From Paraclostridium dentum (GTDB lineage Bacteria > Bacillota > Clostridia > Peptostreptococcales > Peptostreptococcaceae), in the NCBI RefSeq assembly GCF_012922555.1, contig NZ_WIPK01000006.1, forward strand, positions 62,001-126,000: 64,000 bases of DNA, in the 5' to 3' direction. The first letter of the stretch is position 1, and each line of letters opens with the position of its first letter. Of the stretch, positions 35,917-44,522 are shown piece after piece. The notes under the pieces were generated by a model. The model ran no database searches. It saw only the letters and a list, made by a program, of their open reading frames with translations, and had not been told where the DNA came from. A program made the translations under genes and the position numbers.

Positions 35917-37428
35917 TTAAATTGCCCACTTACTTAAGGTATTTATATTTTTATCCATCCATTTCCCTCTATTTTTTATAAAATTTTTCATTAAGTTTAA
36001 CTCTTCTTCATATGATTTAGCTTTGCCTTCTGTGGATTTTAGCAAATGAGAGTGCTTATCTAAAAATTCAATATATTCTTGTGGAGTTTTTATATTCGAA
36101 TCACTAAATAAATCTGAACTATTTTCCTCAAATACCTCTGCTTGATTACATAGTTTAATTGGCCATTTTTTGAAATTACTTTCAATTGATTTTCCTAATT
36201 TTACTTGAGCTTTATCGATTTCTCCTATCAAATATTCATCACTTAAATAAGTTTTTCTCAGTTCTTTGTATCTATTTACAACTTTATTAGCAAATAACTT
36301 ATCTTCAATTAATCTATCAAACCAAGGTCTTTGATTCATAAAAAACCCTTTATAGTCATATGGTTGTCCTATATCTTCAGTATGATTTCCTAATGATTGA
36401 TTGAAATCCCAAACTGGACCAGCTTTCATTTTTCCATTATAGTCCTTATACATATATGTACTATAAATTCCAGCATCAGTATTTTTAAAAAATTCATTAA
36501 TTATATAAAAATCAACAAATGAATCATCATCAATATATTTTTTATATCCTACATCTGGATCATTAAATTTATCAGAATAAAGCATTCTTTCAAACTCACT
36601 TATATATTTTTGTATGTATTGGTATTTCCCGGGTGTTAAATCTTTTTTAGGATATTCAATGTTTAATCCATTATTATATAATGAAATTTCTTTTCCATAA
36701 CTATCAACTTCTATATCCCCTTCTTTTTGTCTATTTTTAGCTAATATGAAACTAGTATCATTTCTTCCCTCTATAGTTTTAGTTATATCGACTCTGTCTT
36801 CTCCTCTATTGATTTTTTCAATCATCATATATACACCTTGATAATTAGAATCATCTATATTGAGACTTTTGTTATCTACTAAAAACACTTCACAAAATTT
36901 TACTCTAGGTGCATATCCCATTATTTTGCTAGATGTTTCTAATGCTATATAATTTCTCATTAAAGATTTATCCGCAAAAGGTGCATTTAACACCCATTCA
37001 GAATCCCTTGGCATTCCTAGTAAACTTTTTTCTTTCTCCCTACCCTTTTTATCCATAAGTTTTATTATGTATTGTTTTTTAGGGTATTTACTAGTACTAT
37101 TTCCTCTTATTTTAAAACTCGCTCTACTTGTGAGGTTCGGTGTATCACTTAATCTATTTAATCCTGATTTTTTATCATAAATTTGAATTTCTCCAACAGT
37201 TTTATCTTCTCTTTTGATACTGTTTCCATCCGTATCAATCAGAACTATAGGTAGGTTGTAATCTTTGCTTATTTTACTTTCTTGTTGATATGTTTTGAAG
37301 TTTTTTTGTTTAGCTTTTTCGAATTCTTTCTTTGATAATTCTTTTATATTACTTATATTTGCTGCTATTAATAATGTTGCAAATATAAAAGCAATTGCTA
37401 CAAAGCTTTTAAATATATCTTTTTTCAT
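35917..37428 (-). CDS. CotH-family kinase-like protein, membrane anchored
   Basis: This is a 503-residue protein with an N-terminal hydrophobic anchor (about 9-24). The CotH fold is recognised by FKIRGNSTSKYPKKQY (106-120), WVLNAPFADKSLMRN (145-159), GVYMMIEKINR (198-208), and GPVWDFNQSLGN (337-348). CotH of Bacillus spores is an atypical protein kinase that phosphorylates coat proteins. The position of the anchor puts this one outside the membrane. Its neighbours are not spore-coat genes but VTC, DUF4956 and glycosyltransferase genes, so its target may be a secreted protein or polymer. A second Asp in the WDFD motif of some members is Asn here, a common variant. Confidence 0.82.
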   Translation of the reverse strand: MKKDIFKSFVAIAFIFATLLIAANISNIKELSKKEFEKAKQKNFKTYQQESKISKDYNLPIVLIDTDGNSIKREDKTVGEIQIYDKKSGLNRLSDTPNLTSRASFKIRGNSTSKYPKKQYIIKLMDKKGREKEKSLLGMPRDSEWVLNAPFADKSLMRNYIALETSSKIMGYAPRVKFCEVFLVDNKSLNIDDSNYQGVYMMIEKINRGEDRVDITKTIEGRNDTSFILAKNRQKEGDIEVDSYGKEISLYNNGLNIEYPKKDLTPGKYQYIQKYISEFERMLYSDKFNDPDVGYKKYIDDDSFVDFYIINEFFKNTDAGIYSTYMYKDYNGKMKAGPVWDFNQSLGNHTEDIGQPYDYKGFFMNQRPWFDRLIEDKLFANKVVNRYKELRKTYLSDEYLIGEIDKAQVKLGKSIESNFKKWPIKLCNQAEVFEENSSDLFSDSNIKTPQEYIEFLDKHSHLLKSTEGKAKSYEEELNLMKNFIKNRGKWMDKNINTLSKWAI

Positions 37429-37438
37429 AATATATCAC

Positions 37439-38107
37439 CTAACCTATTGTCTCTCCATTTTGAGCAACTATATTTACAGTACTAACCCCTTCTATACTAT
37501 ATAAGCTACCTATAATATTTTTATCTTCATTATTTTTAATTTTTATCTGATATATTATTTCTATATTGTCTCCTACTGAATTTTTAGCTCTTAATTGACT
37601 CCCTTTAAATGAGTTAAATACACATCTCATAATCTCTTCTTCTTTTTCTCTTAAACCTCTTATTATTAATATATATCTGTCTTCTTTTCCAAATCCACTA
37701 AAACTAAACATAGATAAAACTGCAAATAAGAATAATGAACCTATAATTGCTACCATATAATTTGAGCTACCTACACTAAGACCTATTGCTATACACCAAA
37801 ATATATAACCAGTGTCTCTTGGATCCTTTATTGCAGTCCTAAAACGAACTATAGATAATGCCCCTACCATACCTAGAGATAAAGCTATATCACTACCAAT
37901 AACTATCATTACCATAGTTGTAACTAAAGTAAGCATTACTAAAGATACGTTAAATTTTCTATTGTACATAACTCCGCTAAATGTTATTTTATATGTCCAA
38001 AATACTACTACCGATAGTAATAGTGCTATACACATTGTCTCCAATGCCCCAAAAGCTGTTATAGCTCCACTTTGGTTTGTTAAGTATTTGTATAATGTTT
38101 CCTTCAT
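37439..38107 (-). CDS. DUF4956 membrane protein
   Basis: This 222-residue protein has about four to five membrane helices in its first 140 residues and a cytoplasmic C-terminal ACT-like tail of about 80. The central motif IVRFRTAIKDPRDTGYIFWCIAIGLSVG is diagnostic of DUF4956 (spans about residues 84-111). Its function is unknown. The family is repeatedly found beside VTC-domain polyphosphate polymerases and CotH proteins, exactly as here. It starts 12 bases after the VTC gene and ends 10 bases before CotH. A channel or translocon role for a product of the VTC enzyme is a reasonable guess, not shown. Confidence 0.8.
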   Translation of the reverse strand: MKETLYKYLTNQSGAITAFGALETMCIALLLSVVVFWTYKITFSGVMYNRKFNVSLVMLTLVTTMVMIVIGSDIALSLGMVGALSIVRFRTAIKDPRDTGYIFWCIAIGLSVGSSNYMVAIIGSLFLFAVLSMFSFSGFGKEDRYILIIRGLREKEEEIMRCVFNSFKGSQLRAKNSVGDNIEIIYQIKIKNNEDKNIIGSLYSIEGVSTVNIVAQNGETIG

Positions 38108-38119
38108 TCCACCACATCC

Positions 38120-38812
38120 TTATAATATATAATTTTCAAAAAACTGTCTTGAACTACAATACTTACTAAGAGATCTGTTTGTTGTATCTAAACCAGCTAA
38201 AGCTTGAGATATCCAACAAAACAATTCCCCGTCAAATTTCACTTCTAAAACTGCATTATAATAATCTACAATAGGTGTCATTAGGATATCTTCATTGAAC
38301 ATATCAAAATCGAATTCATTAGACTTTATATCGCTGTCCAATGTAACTCGTATATTATTTTCATTATGTATATAAGCCCTTCTATTATAATCTACAAGTA
38401 CCACTGGCCTATATTGACCAATAGTCATTATATTGTACGCAGATTTAGCTGTGTCATTTTCATACTTTAAAAGTACACTATAGTCTTTATTTATGAGAGC
38501 AATTGCATCTTCTCTACTTATAGTAGTTGTTTCTTTTCTTTGGCTTACATTCATCTTTCGCTTTATTTCAAGTTTGACTTTATCTGTGTTAGTGTCATAT
38601 ATCCTCAATCTTATTTTCTTTCTTACCTCTTCTCCATTTACTTTTGCATAATAATCATCATTATTTAAACTATCAAAGTATAAGCTTCGTATTCGATATC
38701 CATAATTTTTATTATTTGGGTCTGGAGTCAACACCTCTTTAAAAAGTTCATTAACTTTATAGTAATCAATTTCACCTATTGGGTATTTAAGTTCTCTCCT
38801 ATTTACTATCAA
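38120..38812 (-). CDS. VTC-domain polyphosphate polymerase-like protein
   Basis: This 230-residue protein has the VTC tunnel-fold motifs in order: YRIRSLYFDS (39-48), RKKIRLRIY (64-72), KLEIKRK (80-86), VDYNRRAY (140-147), RVTLDSDI (155-162) and AVLEVKF (187-193). Basic residues R40, R42, K66, R68, R70 and K84 line the expected phosphate tunnel, and E190 is a likely metal ligand. The family makes inorganic polyphosphate from ATP in yeast vacuoles; bacterial members are little studied. The start is TTG after AAGGAG. It is first in a six-gene operon, so it probably makes a phosphate chain or phosphate donor for the surface polymer. Confidence 0.83.
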   Translation of the reverse strand: MIVNRRELKYPIGEIDYYKVNELFKEVLTPDPNNKNYGYRIRSLYFDSLNNDDYYAKVNGEEVRKKIRLRIYDTNTDKVKLEIKRKMNVSQRKETTTISREDAIALINKDYSVLLKYENDTAKSAYNIMTIGQYRPVVLVDYNRRAYIHNENNIRVTLDSDIKSNEFDFDMFNEDILMTPIVDYYNAVLEVKFDGELFCWISQALAGLDTTNRSLSKYCSSRQFFENYIL

Positions 38813-39115
38813 TTTTCACACTCCTTACGTAGATTTTCCGGTTAATATACTCTATATTCTAGCACATTATGATATTTTATTATCTTTTTCGACATTATAG
38901 TCAATGTTTTACTTACTTAATGGTAAAAAATGGTTTTATCTATTATTCTAAGCTAGAATTATATCTCTTTACTTAATTGATATACCCAGTCTACATCAAT
39001 TTTAATAAAAAATAACTTAATTTTGATATAACCTACTAATTAGATTTATCAAAATTAAGTTATTTTAATTTGTCTATCAAAATTCACTTAATAAATTCAT
39101 TTTTTATTAATATTA
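38813..39115. other. Intergenic spacer: operon promoter region plus terminator, no gene seen
   Basis: This 303-base AT-rich spacer holds the leader of the VTC operon on its left side and the terminator of the proline-rich protein gene at 39007-39062 on its right. No open frame with a ribosome site was found in either strand, and no riboswitch fold was recognised. Confidence 0.6.
39007..39062 (-). terminator. Hairpin terminator after the proline-rich protein gene
   Basis: AAATAACTTAATTTTGATA pairs perfectly with TATCAAAATTAAGTTATTT across a loop of about 18 bases. A T-rich tract follows on the minus strand. It is about 55 bases past the stop codon. Confidence 0.65.
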
Positions 39116-39775
39116 TTAATTAAAAATATTTGGACTTATTTCTTCATCTATAGTGCTATTTTGATTTGATTTATCTGTTGACTCTTCTGGTTTCACTAGA
39201 GGATCTTCTGGTTTCACTAGAGGATCCTCTGGTTTTTCAGGTACTGTTGGCTCTTCTGGCTTTACTGAAGGTTCTCCCGGATTTTCAGGTGTTATCGGTT
39301 CATCAGGTTTTACTGGAGGTTCTACCGGATTTTCAGGTGTTGTCGGTTCATCAGGTTTTACTGAAGGTTCTACTGGCTTTTCAGGTGTTGTCGGTTCATC
39401 AGGTTTTACTGGAGGTACTGTTGGCTTTTCCGGATTTACTGAAGGTTTTACTTGATTTTGTTGTTCATCTGTAGGTTTATACTGAGAATTTATTGATGTC
39501 TGCTGATTTGAATTTTTATTGACATAATAATCATTTTTATGTTTTTTTTCATTTTCATTAGATTTGACCGTAGTTTCATCTTCTTTAGTGATTTCATCTT
39601 TTTTATTTTCTTGTTTATTAATATTATCTTCGATATTTTTCAAAGCTACTTCTTGCTTCTCTACCCTTTTATATTCTTCATTTGCAAGAATGGGAGCTTG
39701 TGATAAAGTAAACCCTGAAACTAGTGCAGTTGTTAAAATTGTTGAGACTACTACAACTTTTCCTTCTTTATTCAT
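39116..39775 (-). CDS. Secreted proline-rich repeat protein
   Basis: This 219-residue protein has a signal peptide with probable cleavage after A31 (APILA/NEE) and a charged Lys/Glu/Asn region (32-105). A Pro-rich repeat region follows (about 111-199), then a short tail ending ISPNIFN. Repeats are 16-residue units of the P-x-VKPDEPTTPE-x-P type. There is no LPXTG, lipobox, cell-wall-binding or membrane segment after the repeats, so it is either free or held by charge. The repeats look like an extended spacer that has lost, or never had, a terminal domain. The start follows AAAGGAG. Its role is unknown. Two palindromic elements lie directly upstream. Confidence 0.7.
   Translation of the reverse strand: MNKEGKVVVVSTILTTALVSGFTLSQAPILANEEYKRVEKQEVALKNIEDNINKQENKKDEITKEDETTVKSNENEKKHKNDYYVNKNSNQQTSINSQYKPTDEQQNQVKPSVNPEKPTVPPVKPDEPTTPEKPVEPSVKPDEPTTPENPVEPPVKPDEPITPENPGEPSVKPEEPTVPEKPEDPLVKPEDPLVKPEESTDKSNQNSTIDEEISPNIFN
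39179..39415 (-). repeat. 48-base tandem coding repeats in the proline-rich protein
   Basis: Four consecutive 48-base units (16 codons, core VKPDEPTTPE) cover residues 121-184. Two shorter units of about 21-24 bases (PLVKPED, PLVKPEES) follow. Unit identity is high enough for slippage or recombination, so copy number may differ between strains. Confidence 0.75.
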
Positions 39776-39912
39776 TTGTTAACTCCTTTGCTTAATATTA
39801 TTCTATTTGTTTTATATTATCTATTCACTTAAATTCAATAGTTTTCCTTTAGTTAAATTCTTTCATATTTTTCACTAGTTTCTCATAATTTGTGGATTTA
39901 CTTTGTATTGTA

Positions 39913-39993
39913 AAGAAGGGTGTATGTAGTTGAATCTTCATACCAAAGTCTCTGACTTTTAAGTGTTTAAAATCAACTACCTACACCCTTCTT
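39913..39993. repeat. Palindromic element B
   Basis: Arms of about 21 bases, AAGAAGGGTGTATGTAGTTG... at 39913-39933 and their complement at 39973-39993, have a single mismatch. They enclose a loop with an inner stem (AAAGTC...GACTTT) and the phrase AAGTGTTTA...ATCAACTA shared with element A. No U-rich tail follows. Confidence 0.72.
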
Positions 39994-40018
39994 CTTCTCC
40001 TTCTTTTCCACAATAAGC

Positions 40019-40094
40019 ATAGGGATATAGTTGTATTTTAGCTACATTTCAAGCGTCTTTTTGCTTGTGTAGCAAAATACAACTATATCCCTAT
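40019..40094. repeat. Palindromic element C
   Basis: The outer stem is about 27 bp with one bulged base (ATAGGGATATAGTTG... / ...CAACTATATCCCTAT). The core AGCTACATTTCAAGC (40040-40054) and TTTGCTTGTGTAGCAAAA (40060-40077) recur in element E, with 15/15 and 17/18 identity by direct reading. It lies just beyond the murR stop. Confidence 0.75.
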
Positions 40095-40100
40095 CTTTAC

Positions 40101-40946
40101 TTATAACTTTAAATCTTTTACCGCTTCTCTTGTTACTACTAATTTGTTTTCTATTTCTTCGATATTTTCTTTAGCCATACCTATAAATAGCATATCGATT
40201 ATCGCAAGTTGAGATATTCTTGAGCTCATAGCTCCTTCTCTTAAAGATTTTTCTACATAAGGAACCTTTAGCGTTATATCAGATAAATCTTCCAACTTAT
40301 TACTTATGCTTGCCTTTGTTATACTTATCACTGGAACATTATTTTTATTTGCATTTTCTACACACTTTATTACTTCTTTTGTCGTTCCTGAATATGATAT
40401 TGCAACTGCTACATCTTCAGGTTCCATTAAAATAGATGAAGTAATTTGTAAGTGAGTGTCCACATGTGCTATACATCTTTTATTTATTCTACTTAATTTA
40501 TAATAAAAATCTTGTCCTACTAATCCTGAAACTCCAACGCTATAGATATATATATTCTTTGCTTTAGAAAGCAAATCTATCGCTTTTTCTAAATCTTCTT
40601 CTTGAATCAGATTTACAGTTTTATCCATAACTTTATCAATCGATTTTTTTATCCCATATATGATATCTGTTGTCTCAAGCTTCTTGTTTATATACTCAAA
40701 ATCAGCTTTTTCTTTTATATCTCTTAAACTCATAGATAACTTTAACTTCATTTCATTTAAACTTTCAAAACCTAATTTTTTTGAAAATCTAATCAATGTA
40801 GCTGCCGAAGTATTTGTTATCTCCCCTATTTCTTTAGCTGATAAATTAATTATACTTTCATTATTAGAAAGTAAATAGTCAGCTATAAGCTTCTCGCTAT
40901 CTGTAAAATCTTCATAATTTTGTTTTATATACTCTAAAATATTCAT
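40101..40946 (-). CDS. murR: RpiR/MurR-family transcriptional regulator of N-acetylmuramate catabolism
   Basis: This 281-residue regulator has an N-terminal HTH_6 domain (about 1-77, including NLSAKEIGEITNTSAATLIRFSKKLGF) and a C-terminal SIS sugar-phosphate-binding domain (about 105-245). The latter contains IYSVGVSGLVGQDFYYKL and VAISYSGTTKEVI. Such regulators repress MurNAc-use genes until MurNAc-6-phosphate binds the SIS domain. It is the last gene of the mur cluster, three bases after mupG. A TTGAAAT-atg-ATTTCAA palindrome overlapping the murQ promoter is its probable operator. Confidence 0.88.
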   Translation of the reverse strand: MNILEYIKQNYEDFTDSEKLIADYLLSNNESIINLSAKEIGEITNTSAATLIRFSKKLGFESLNEMKLKLSMSLRDIKEKADFEYINKKLETTDIIYGIKKSIDKVMDKTVNLIQEEDLEKAIDLLSKAKNIYIYSVGVSGLVGQDFYYKLSRINKRCIAHVDTHLQITSSILMEPEDVAVAISYSGTTKEVIKCVENANKNNVPVISITKASISNKLEDLSDITLKVPYVEKSLREGAMSSRISQLAIIDMLFIGMAKENIEEIENKLVVTREAVKDLKL

Positions 40947-40949
40947 AAC

Positions 40950-42023
40950 TTAAACCTTTCTAAAATAAAACTTTTTACCATCCTTTATATATTTTAATAG
41001 ATAAAAGTCATCTTGTAAAACTGATGCTACTTTATTTATTCTAGTATCGTGAGATTGATTTGTAGTTAAAATTTGAAGCTCTCCCATATACCTCTTGTAT
41101 CCTTCATTGTCTATAGTTATATCTCCATAATTTTTATCTACTGTATTTTCAGGTTTTATATTATTCCCATTTAATATTAACCTACTTTCACTAGCTCTTA
41201 TAGCATCCCTTGCTCCATCAGTTCGTGAACTATATATTTCTTCTAATAATTTTAACGAAACGTTCTCTTTAGTATCTACTTTTATTCTTAATTCTACTCC
41301 TTCAGTGAATAGATTGGCTAAATCATTTAACTCTTGTTTGCTTGGAAGTGAATCACCTATAAAAACTGATTGATTTCCTATTGCAAACAAATGATTTGCA
41401 GCTTGTCTTACATCTTTATTTCTATGATCTTCTAATGTTGGTAATCCATCTTTTAATGGACTTCTTTTTCTGTTATTAGACTGAACGAATGCACATATCT
41501 TTATTCCTCTATCACTTAAAATTTTATTTTTTTCTAGCATGCATTCCTCAGATATTCCCGTTCCGATTCTTGGGTAAAAATTATGAAGTGCATCTATATT
41601 TTCATAATTTGGAGAAAATTTATCTAAGTTTTTAAAAAATGATTCTGTTACTGTAGACGCATTTAATTGTATTTGTATACCATAATCATTTTTACTCATA
41701 TTAGATATCTCTTCTTCTGTATATCCAAAGTCAATTCTTATAGTTTTTACTCCCATATCTCTTAACCCTTTTAAATCCATGTTATCTAAATCTAAAAATT
41801 TAAAAGTGTTTGGAGATATATCACTAATTATATCCATATCATATTGTTTGGCTAAATTAAAAAACTCTCTCACTTCAACTTTTAAAATATCATAATTAGC
41901 TTCTGGAATATGAAGTGATGTGAAAATCCTAGTAAATCCTAATTCATTAGCATCTTTTAATAATTGTATATTTTCATCCTTTGTGTTATCTAATCCAAAA
42001 TAAACTGAAAATCCTAAACTCAT
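40950..42023 (-). CDS. mupG: 6-phospho-N-acetylmuramidase (MupG, DUF871)
   Basis: This 357-residue protein of the DUF871 family begins MSLGFSVYFGLDN. Later motifs are NFYPRIGTGIS near 180, the run from SNNRKRSPLKDGLPTLE to DHR near 210-235, and QSVFIGDSLPS near 245. MupG cleaves MurNAc-6-phosphate-GlcNAc taken up from peptidoglycan fragments. The ATG at 42023 follows GAGGAGG. A longer in-frame extension upstream reads through palindrome D and has no ribosome site, so it is rejected. Its place between murP and murR fits the MurNAc/MurNAc-GlcNAc recycling pathway known from Staphylococcus aureus. Confidence 0.88.
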   Translation of the reverse strand: MSLGFSVYFGLDNTKDENIQLLKDANELGFTRIFTSLHIPEANYDILKVEVREFFNLAKQYDMDIISDISPNTFKFLDLDNMDLKGLRDMGVKTIRIDFGYTEEEISNMSKNDYGIQIQLNASTVTESFFKNLDKFSPNYENIDALHNFYPRIGTGISEECMLEKNKILSDRGIKICAFVQSNNRKRSPLKDGLPTLEDHRNKDVRQAANHLFAIGNQSVFIGDSLPSKQELNDLANLFTEGVELRIKVDTKENVSLKLLEEIYSSRTDGARDAIRASESRLILNGNNIKPENTVDKNYGDITIDNEGYKRYMGELQILTTNQSHDTRINKVASVLQDDFYLLKYIKDGKKFYFRKV

Positions 42024-42051
42024 AAATACTTCCTCCTCATCATATAAAAAC

Positions 42052-42174
42052 GGACTGCCCTTATTTACTGGGCCCAAATATAATACTAATTTGTAGTGAC
42101 CTTCAAAGCATTTTTTAAGCTTTGGGAGCACAACTTAGTATTATATCTGGAGTGCCCAAACCTTAGGTCAGTCC
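42052..42174. repeat. Palindromic element D inside the mur operon
   Basis: Nested complementary segments are visible: GGACTGcCCT with AGGtCAGTCC (42052-42061, 42165-42174), GGGC/GCCC, ATATAATACTAA / TTAGTATTATAT, and an inner CAAAGC / GCTTTG. The core CTTCAAAGC...GCTTTGGGAGC is similar to the C/E core. It fills the gap between murP and mupG and could fold in the mRNA. Five Ts follow it on the minus strand, so it may act as a weak attenuator. Confidence 0.65.
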
Positions 42175-42185
42175 TTTACTATTTT

Positions 42186-43547
42186 TTATTCTACTGGATC
42201 TTCAAACCCTAATAATTCTGTAAAGAAGTATCCACCTACGTATGATGCTACAACTCCAATTAAGAATACAAACATTTTTCCATCAGCTATTAATAGTGCA
42301 AGTGGTAATCCTGATACTCCCATTGCAACTGCTCCAACTTTGAAAAATGCCATTACTGCTCCACCTATTCCAGCTCCTAAACAAGCTCCTAGGAAAGGTT
42401 TTCCAAGAGGTAATGTTACTCCATATATTAAAGGCTCTCCTATGCCTAAAAAACCTGGTACTAATCCATTTTTTGCTGTTTCTTTTAATCTTTTATTTTT
42501 AGTCTTTTTAAAAACTGCTATTGTAGCCCCAACTTGAGCCATACCTGCTGTTGCCAGTATTGGAAGTAAAACTGTTGACCCTGTACTTGCTATTAAATCT
42601 GCATGTATAGGTGTTAAAGCTTGATGCATTCCAGTCATAACTAATGGTAGGAATAATGCTCCTGACACTGCTCCTGATATAACAGAAACTAACATATTCC
42701 CTGATGCTACAGTGTTTGCTACTACTAAACCTATTGAATCAGATATAAATCCACCTAATGGTTGCAATATTAATAATGCAACTAAAACTGAAACTGTTAG
42801 TGTCACTAGTGGTGTTATAAATAAGTCTAACACATCTGGTACTACTTTTTTACATCCTTTTTCAATATAAACTGCTAATAGTGCAACTAGTATTACTGAT
42901 ATTATTCCACCTCTACCTGGTGTTAATGTCATTCCAAATAAATTTATATCAGCAAGTACTGGGGATGATAAAATTCCTCCAAGTACTCCACCCATCATAG
43001 GCATTTGTGATCCAAATTCTTTTGCTGCATTTAATCCAACTAATATAGATAAAACTGAGAAAACTCCGTTTCCTATTAAGCCTATTATCTTAGCTGCAGT
43101 TGTACTTGTATATGCTTCTCCAAAATATACACCTGCAATATTGTTAACTGCTAAAACCAATCCACATGCTACAAATAATGGTATTAAAGGTATAAATATA
43201 TTTCCAACTTTTTTAAGTGCGTTTTTGAATTTTGTATTATTTTTTTCCTTTAATTTATCTTTTGTTTCTTTTATTGCATCATCACCTAATAAAACTTTTT
43301 TACCAACTATCTTATTTACTTCTTCAGTTACTTTATTTACTTTACCTGGTCCATAAATAATTTGTAATTGTCCTTCTGCTTGAACTACTCCCAATGCACC
43401 TTCTGACTTTTTCAATTCTTCCATTTGAACTTTTGAATAATCGAAAAGTTCAAGTCTACAACGTGTCATACAGTTTTGTACACTTTTAATATTTTCTTTT
43501 CCACCAACTAAGTCAATTAAATTTTTTGCTATTTCTTGGTTTGTCAT
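42186..43547 (-). CDS. murP: PTS N-acetylmuramate transporter EIIBC
   Basis: This 453-residue protein is an EIIB-EIIC fusion. Residues 1-85 form EIIB with the phosphorylated Cys in VQNCMTRCRLEL (C27). Residues about 110-445 form EIIC with some ten helices, including the sugar-site GIGEPLIYGVTLP. No EIIA is attached or adjacent, so it must borrow one from another system, as E. coli MurP uses the glucose EIIA. Its position 21 bases after murQ and before mupG supports MurNAc or MurNAc-GlcNAc as substrate. The ATG follows GGAGGAATT. Confidence 0.88.
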   Translation of the reverse strand: MTNQEIAKNLIDLVGGKENIKSVQNCMTRCRLELFDYSKVQMEELKKSEGALGVVQAEGQLQIIYGPGKVNKVTEEVNKIVGKKVLLGDDAIKETKDKLKEKNNTKFKNALKKVGNIFIPLIPLFVACGLVLAVNNIAGVYFGEAYTSTTAAKIIGLIGNGVFSVLSILVGLNAAKEFGSQMPMMGGVLGGILSSPVLADINLFGMTLTPGRGGIISVILVALLAVYIEKGCKKVVPDVLDLFITPLVTLTVSVLVALLILQPLGGFISDSIGLVVANTVASGNMLVSVISGAVSGALFLPLVMTGMHQALTPIHADLIASTGSTVLLPILATAGMAQVGATIAVFKKTKNKRLKETAKNGLVPGFLGIGEPLIYGVTLPLGKPFLGACLGAGIGGAVMAFFKVGAVAMGVSGLPLALLIADGKMFVFLIGVVASYVGGYFFTELLGFEDPVE

Positions 43548-43568
43548 TACAATTCCTCCTATCTATTT

Positions 43569-44474
43569 TTATATATTTTTAAGAGCTTTTGCTATATATC
43601 CATTATTCATTTCTAATATTACTTTAGCTTCTTCTTTTTCTAAGTTTGACAAGATCATAAATATAGATAACTTTACATCAAAACCAGTTTCATTTAAAAT
43701 AGTTTCTGCTTCTTTAAAACTTACTCCTGTAGCTTCACACACTATTTTTTTAGATCTTTCAACTAATTTTTCATTTGTTGCTTTTACGTCTACCATTAAG
43801 TTTCCATATACTTTTCCCATTTTTATCATGCTTCCTGTTGATAGCATATTTAATACTAATTTTTGTGCTGTCCCTGACTTTAATCTTGTAGACCCTGTTA
43901 CAACTTCTGCTCCAACAACTGGAGATATTGCTATTTTAGCTTCTTTTGCTACTTGTGAGTATGCATTACATGTAACTGATATCGTTAGGGCTCCTATTTC
44001 ATTTGCATACTCTAATCCCCCTATTACATATGGTGTTCTACCTGATGCAGCTATACCTACTACCGTATCATTTTCATTTAAATGCTTGTCCTTTAAATCT
44101 AATACAGCTAATTCTTTAGAGTCTTCAGCACCTTCTTTAGCTCTAAATATGGCTTCTTGCCCTCCTGCTATTAATCCTTGAACTAATTCTTCTGATACTC
44201 CATATGTTGGAGGACATTCTGATGCATCTAGTATTCCTAACCTTCCAGAAGTTCCTGCACCTATATATATTAACCTTCCACCTTTTTGCATTCTCTCTAC
44301 TATTCCATCTATAGCTTCTGCTATTTTAGGTAGTTCTATTTCTATTGCATTTGCTACCTTTTTATCTTCTTCATTTATCATCTTAACCATTTCTAAAGTT
44401 GATACTTTATCTATATTTAATGTATTTTGATTTCTACTTTCTGTTGTTAATTTCGATAAGTTTAATTTATCCAT
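43569..44474 (-). CDS. murQ: N-acetylmuramic acid 6-phosphate etherase
   Basis: This 301-residue SIS-domain enzyme converts MurNAc-6-phosphate to GlcNAc-6-phosphate and lactate. It starts with [22 protein letters not shown] (about 6-27). It has [21 protein letters not shown] around residue 70 and [16 protein letters not shown] near 105; the Glu in the ASECPPT loop is catalytic in the family. [24 protein letters not shown] is near 190. It is the first gene of the operon and carries the only clear promoter/operator of the cluster. Confidence 0.95.
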   Translation of the reverse strand: MDKLNLSKLTTESRNQNTLNIDKVSTLEMVKMINEEDKKVANAIEIELPKIAEAIDGIVERMQKGGRLIYIGAGTSGRLGILDASECPPTYGVSEELVQGLIAGGQEAIFRAKEGAEDSKELAVLDLKDKHLNENDTVVGIAASGRTPYVIGGLEYANEIGALTISVTCNAYSQVAKEAKIAISPVVGAEVVTGSTRLKSGTAQKLVLNMLSTGSMIKMGKVYGNLMVDVKATNEKLVERSKKIVCEATGVSFKEAETILNETGFDVKLSIFMILSNLEKEEAKVILEMNNGYIAKALKNI

Positions 44475-44522
44475 TTTTTTACCTCCACATTTCCATGAAT
44501 TCGTTTTCTTGTTTGTAATTTC

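Larger units (their letters stand above)
39776..40100. other. Intergenic spacer with two palindromic elements and a promoter leader
   Basis: This 325-base spacer lies between the proline-rich gene start and the murR end. It contains palindromes B (39913-39993) and C (40019-40094), only 25 bases apart, plus the leader of the proline-rich gene. No convincing open frame was found. Confidence 0.65.

Noticed and set aside
35917-37428. Spore-coat kinase CotH with its cotB/cotG partners
   Set aside because: The fold matches CotH but the neighbours are polymer genes and no Ser-rich coat protein gene is near, so a spore-coat role is not supported here.
39179-39415. Possible CRISPR-like array
   Set aside because: The repeats are contiguous 48-base coding units in frame with a proline-rich protein; there are no unique spacers.
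40019-40094. Intrinsic terminator for murR
   Set aside because: The stem is strong but there is no T run on either side, and the same core occurs between divergent genes (E).
42024-42131. N-terminal extension of the MupG reading frame
   Set aside because: It reads through palindrome D, has no ribosome site, and the family start MSLGFSVYFG is preceded by GAGGAGG at the chosen ATG.
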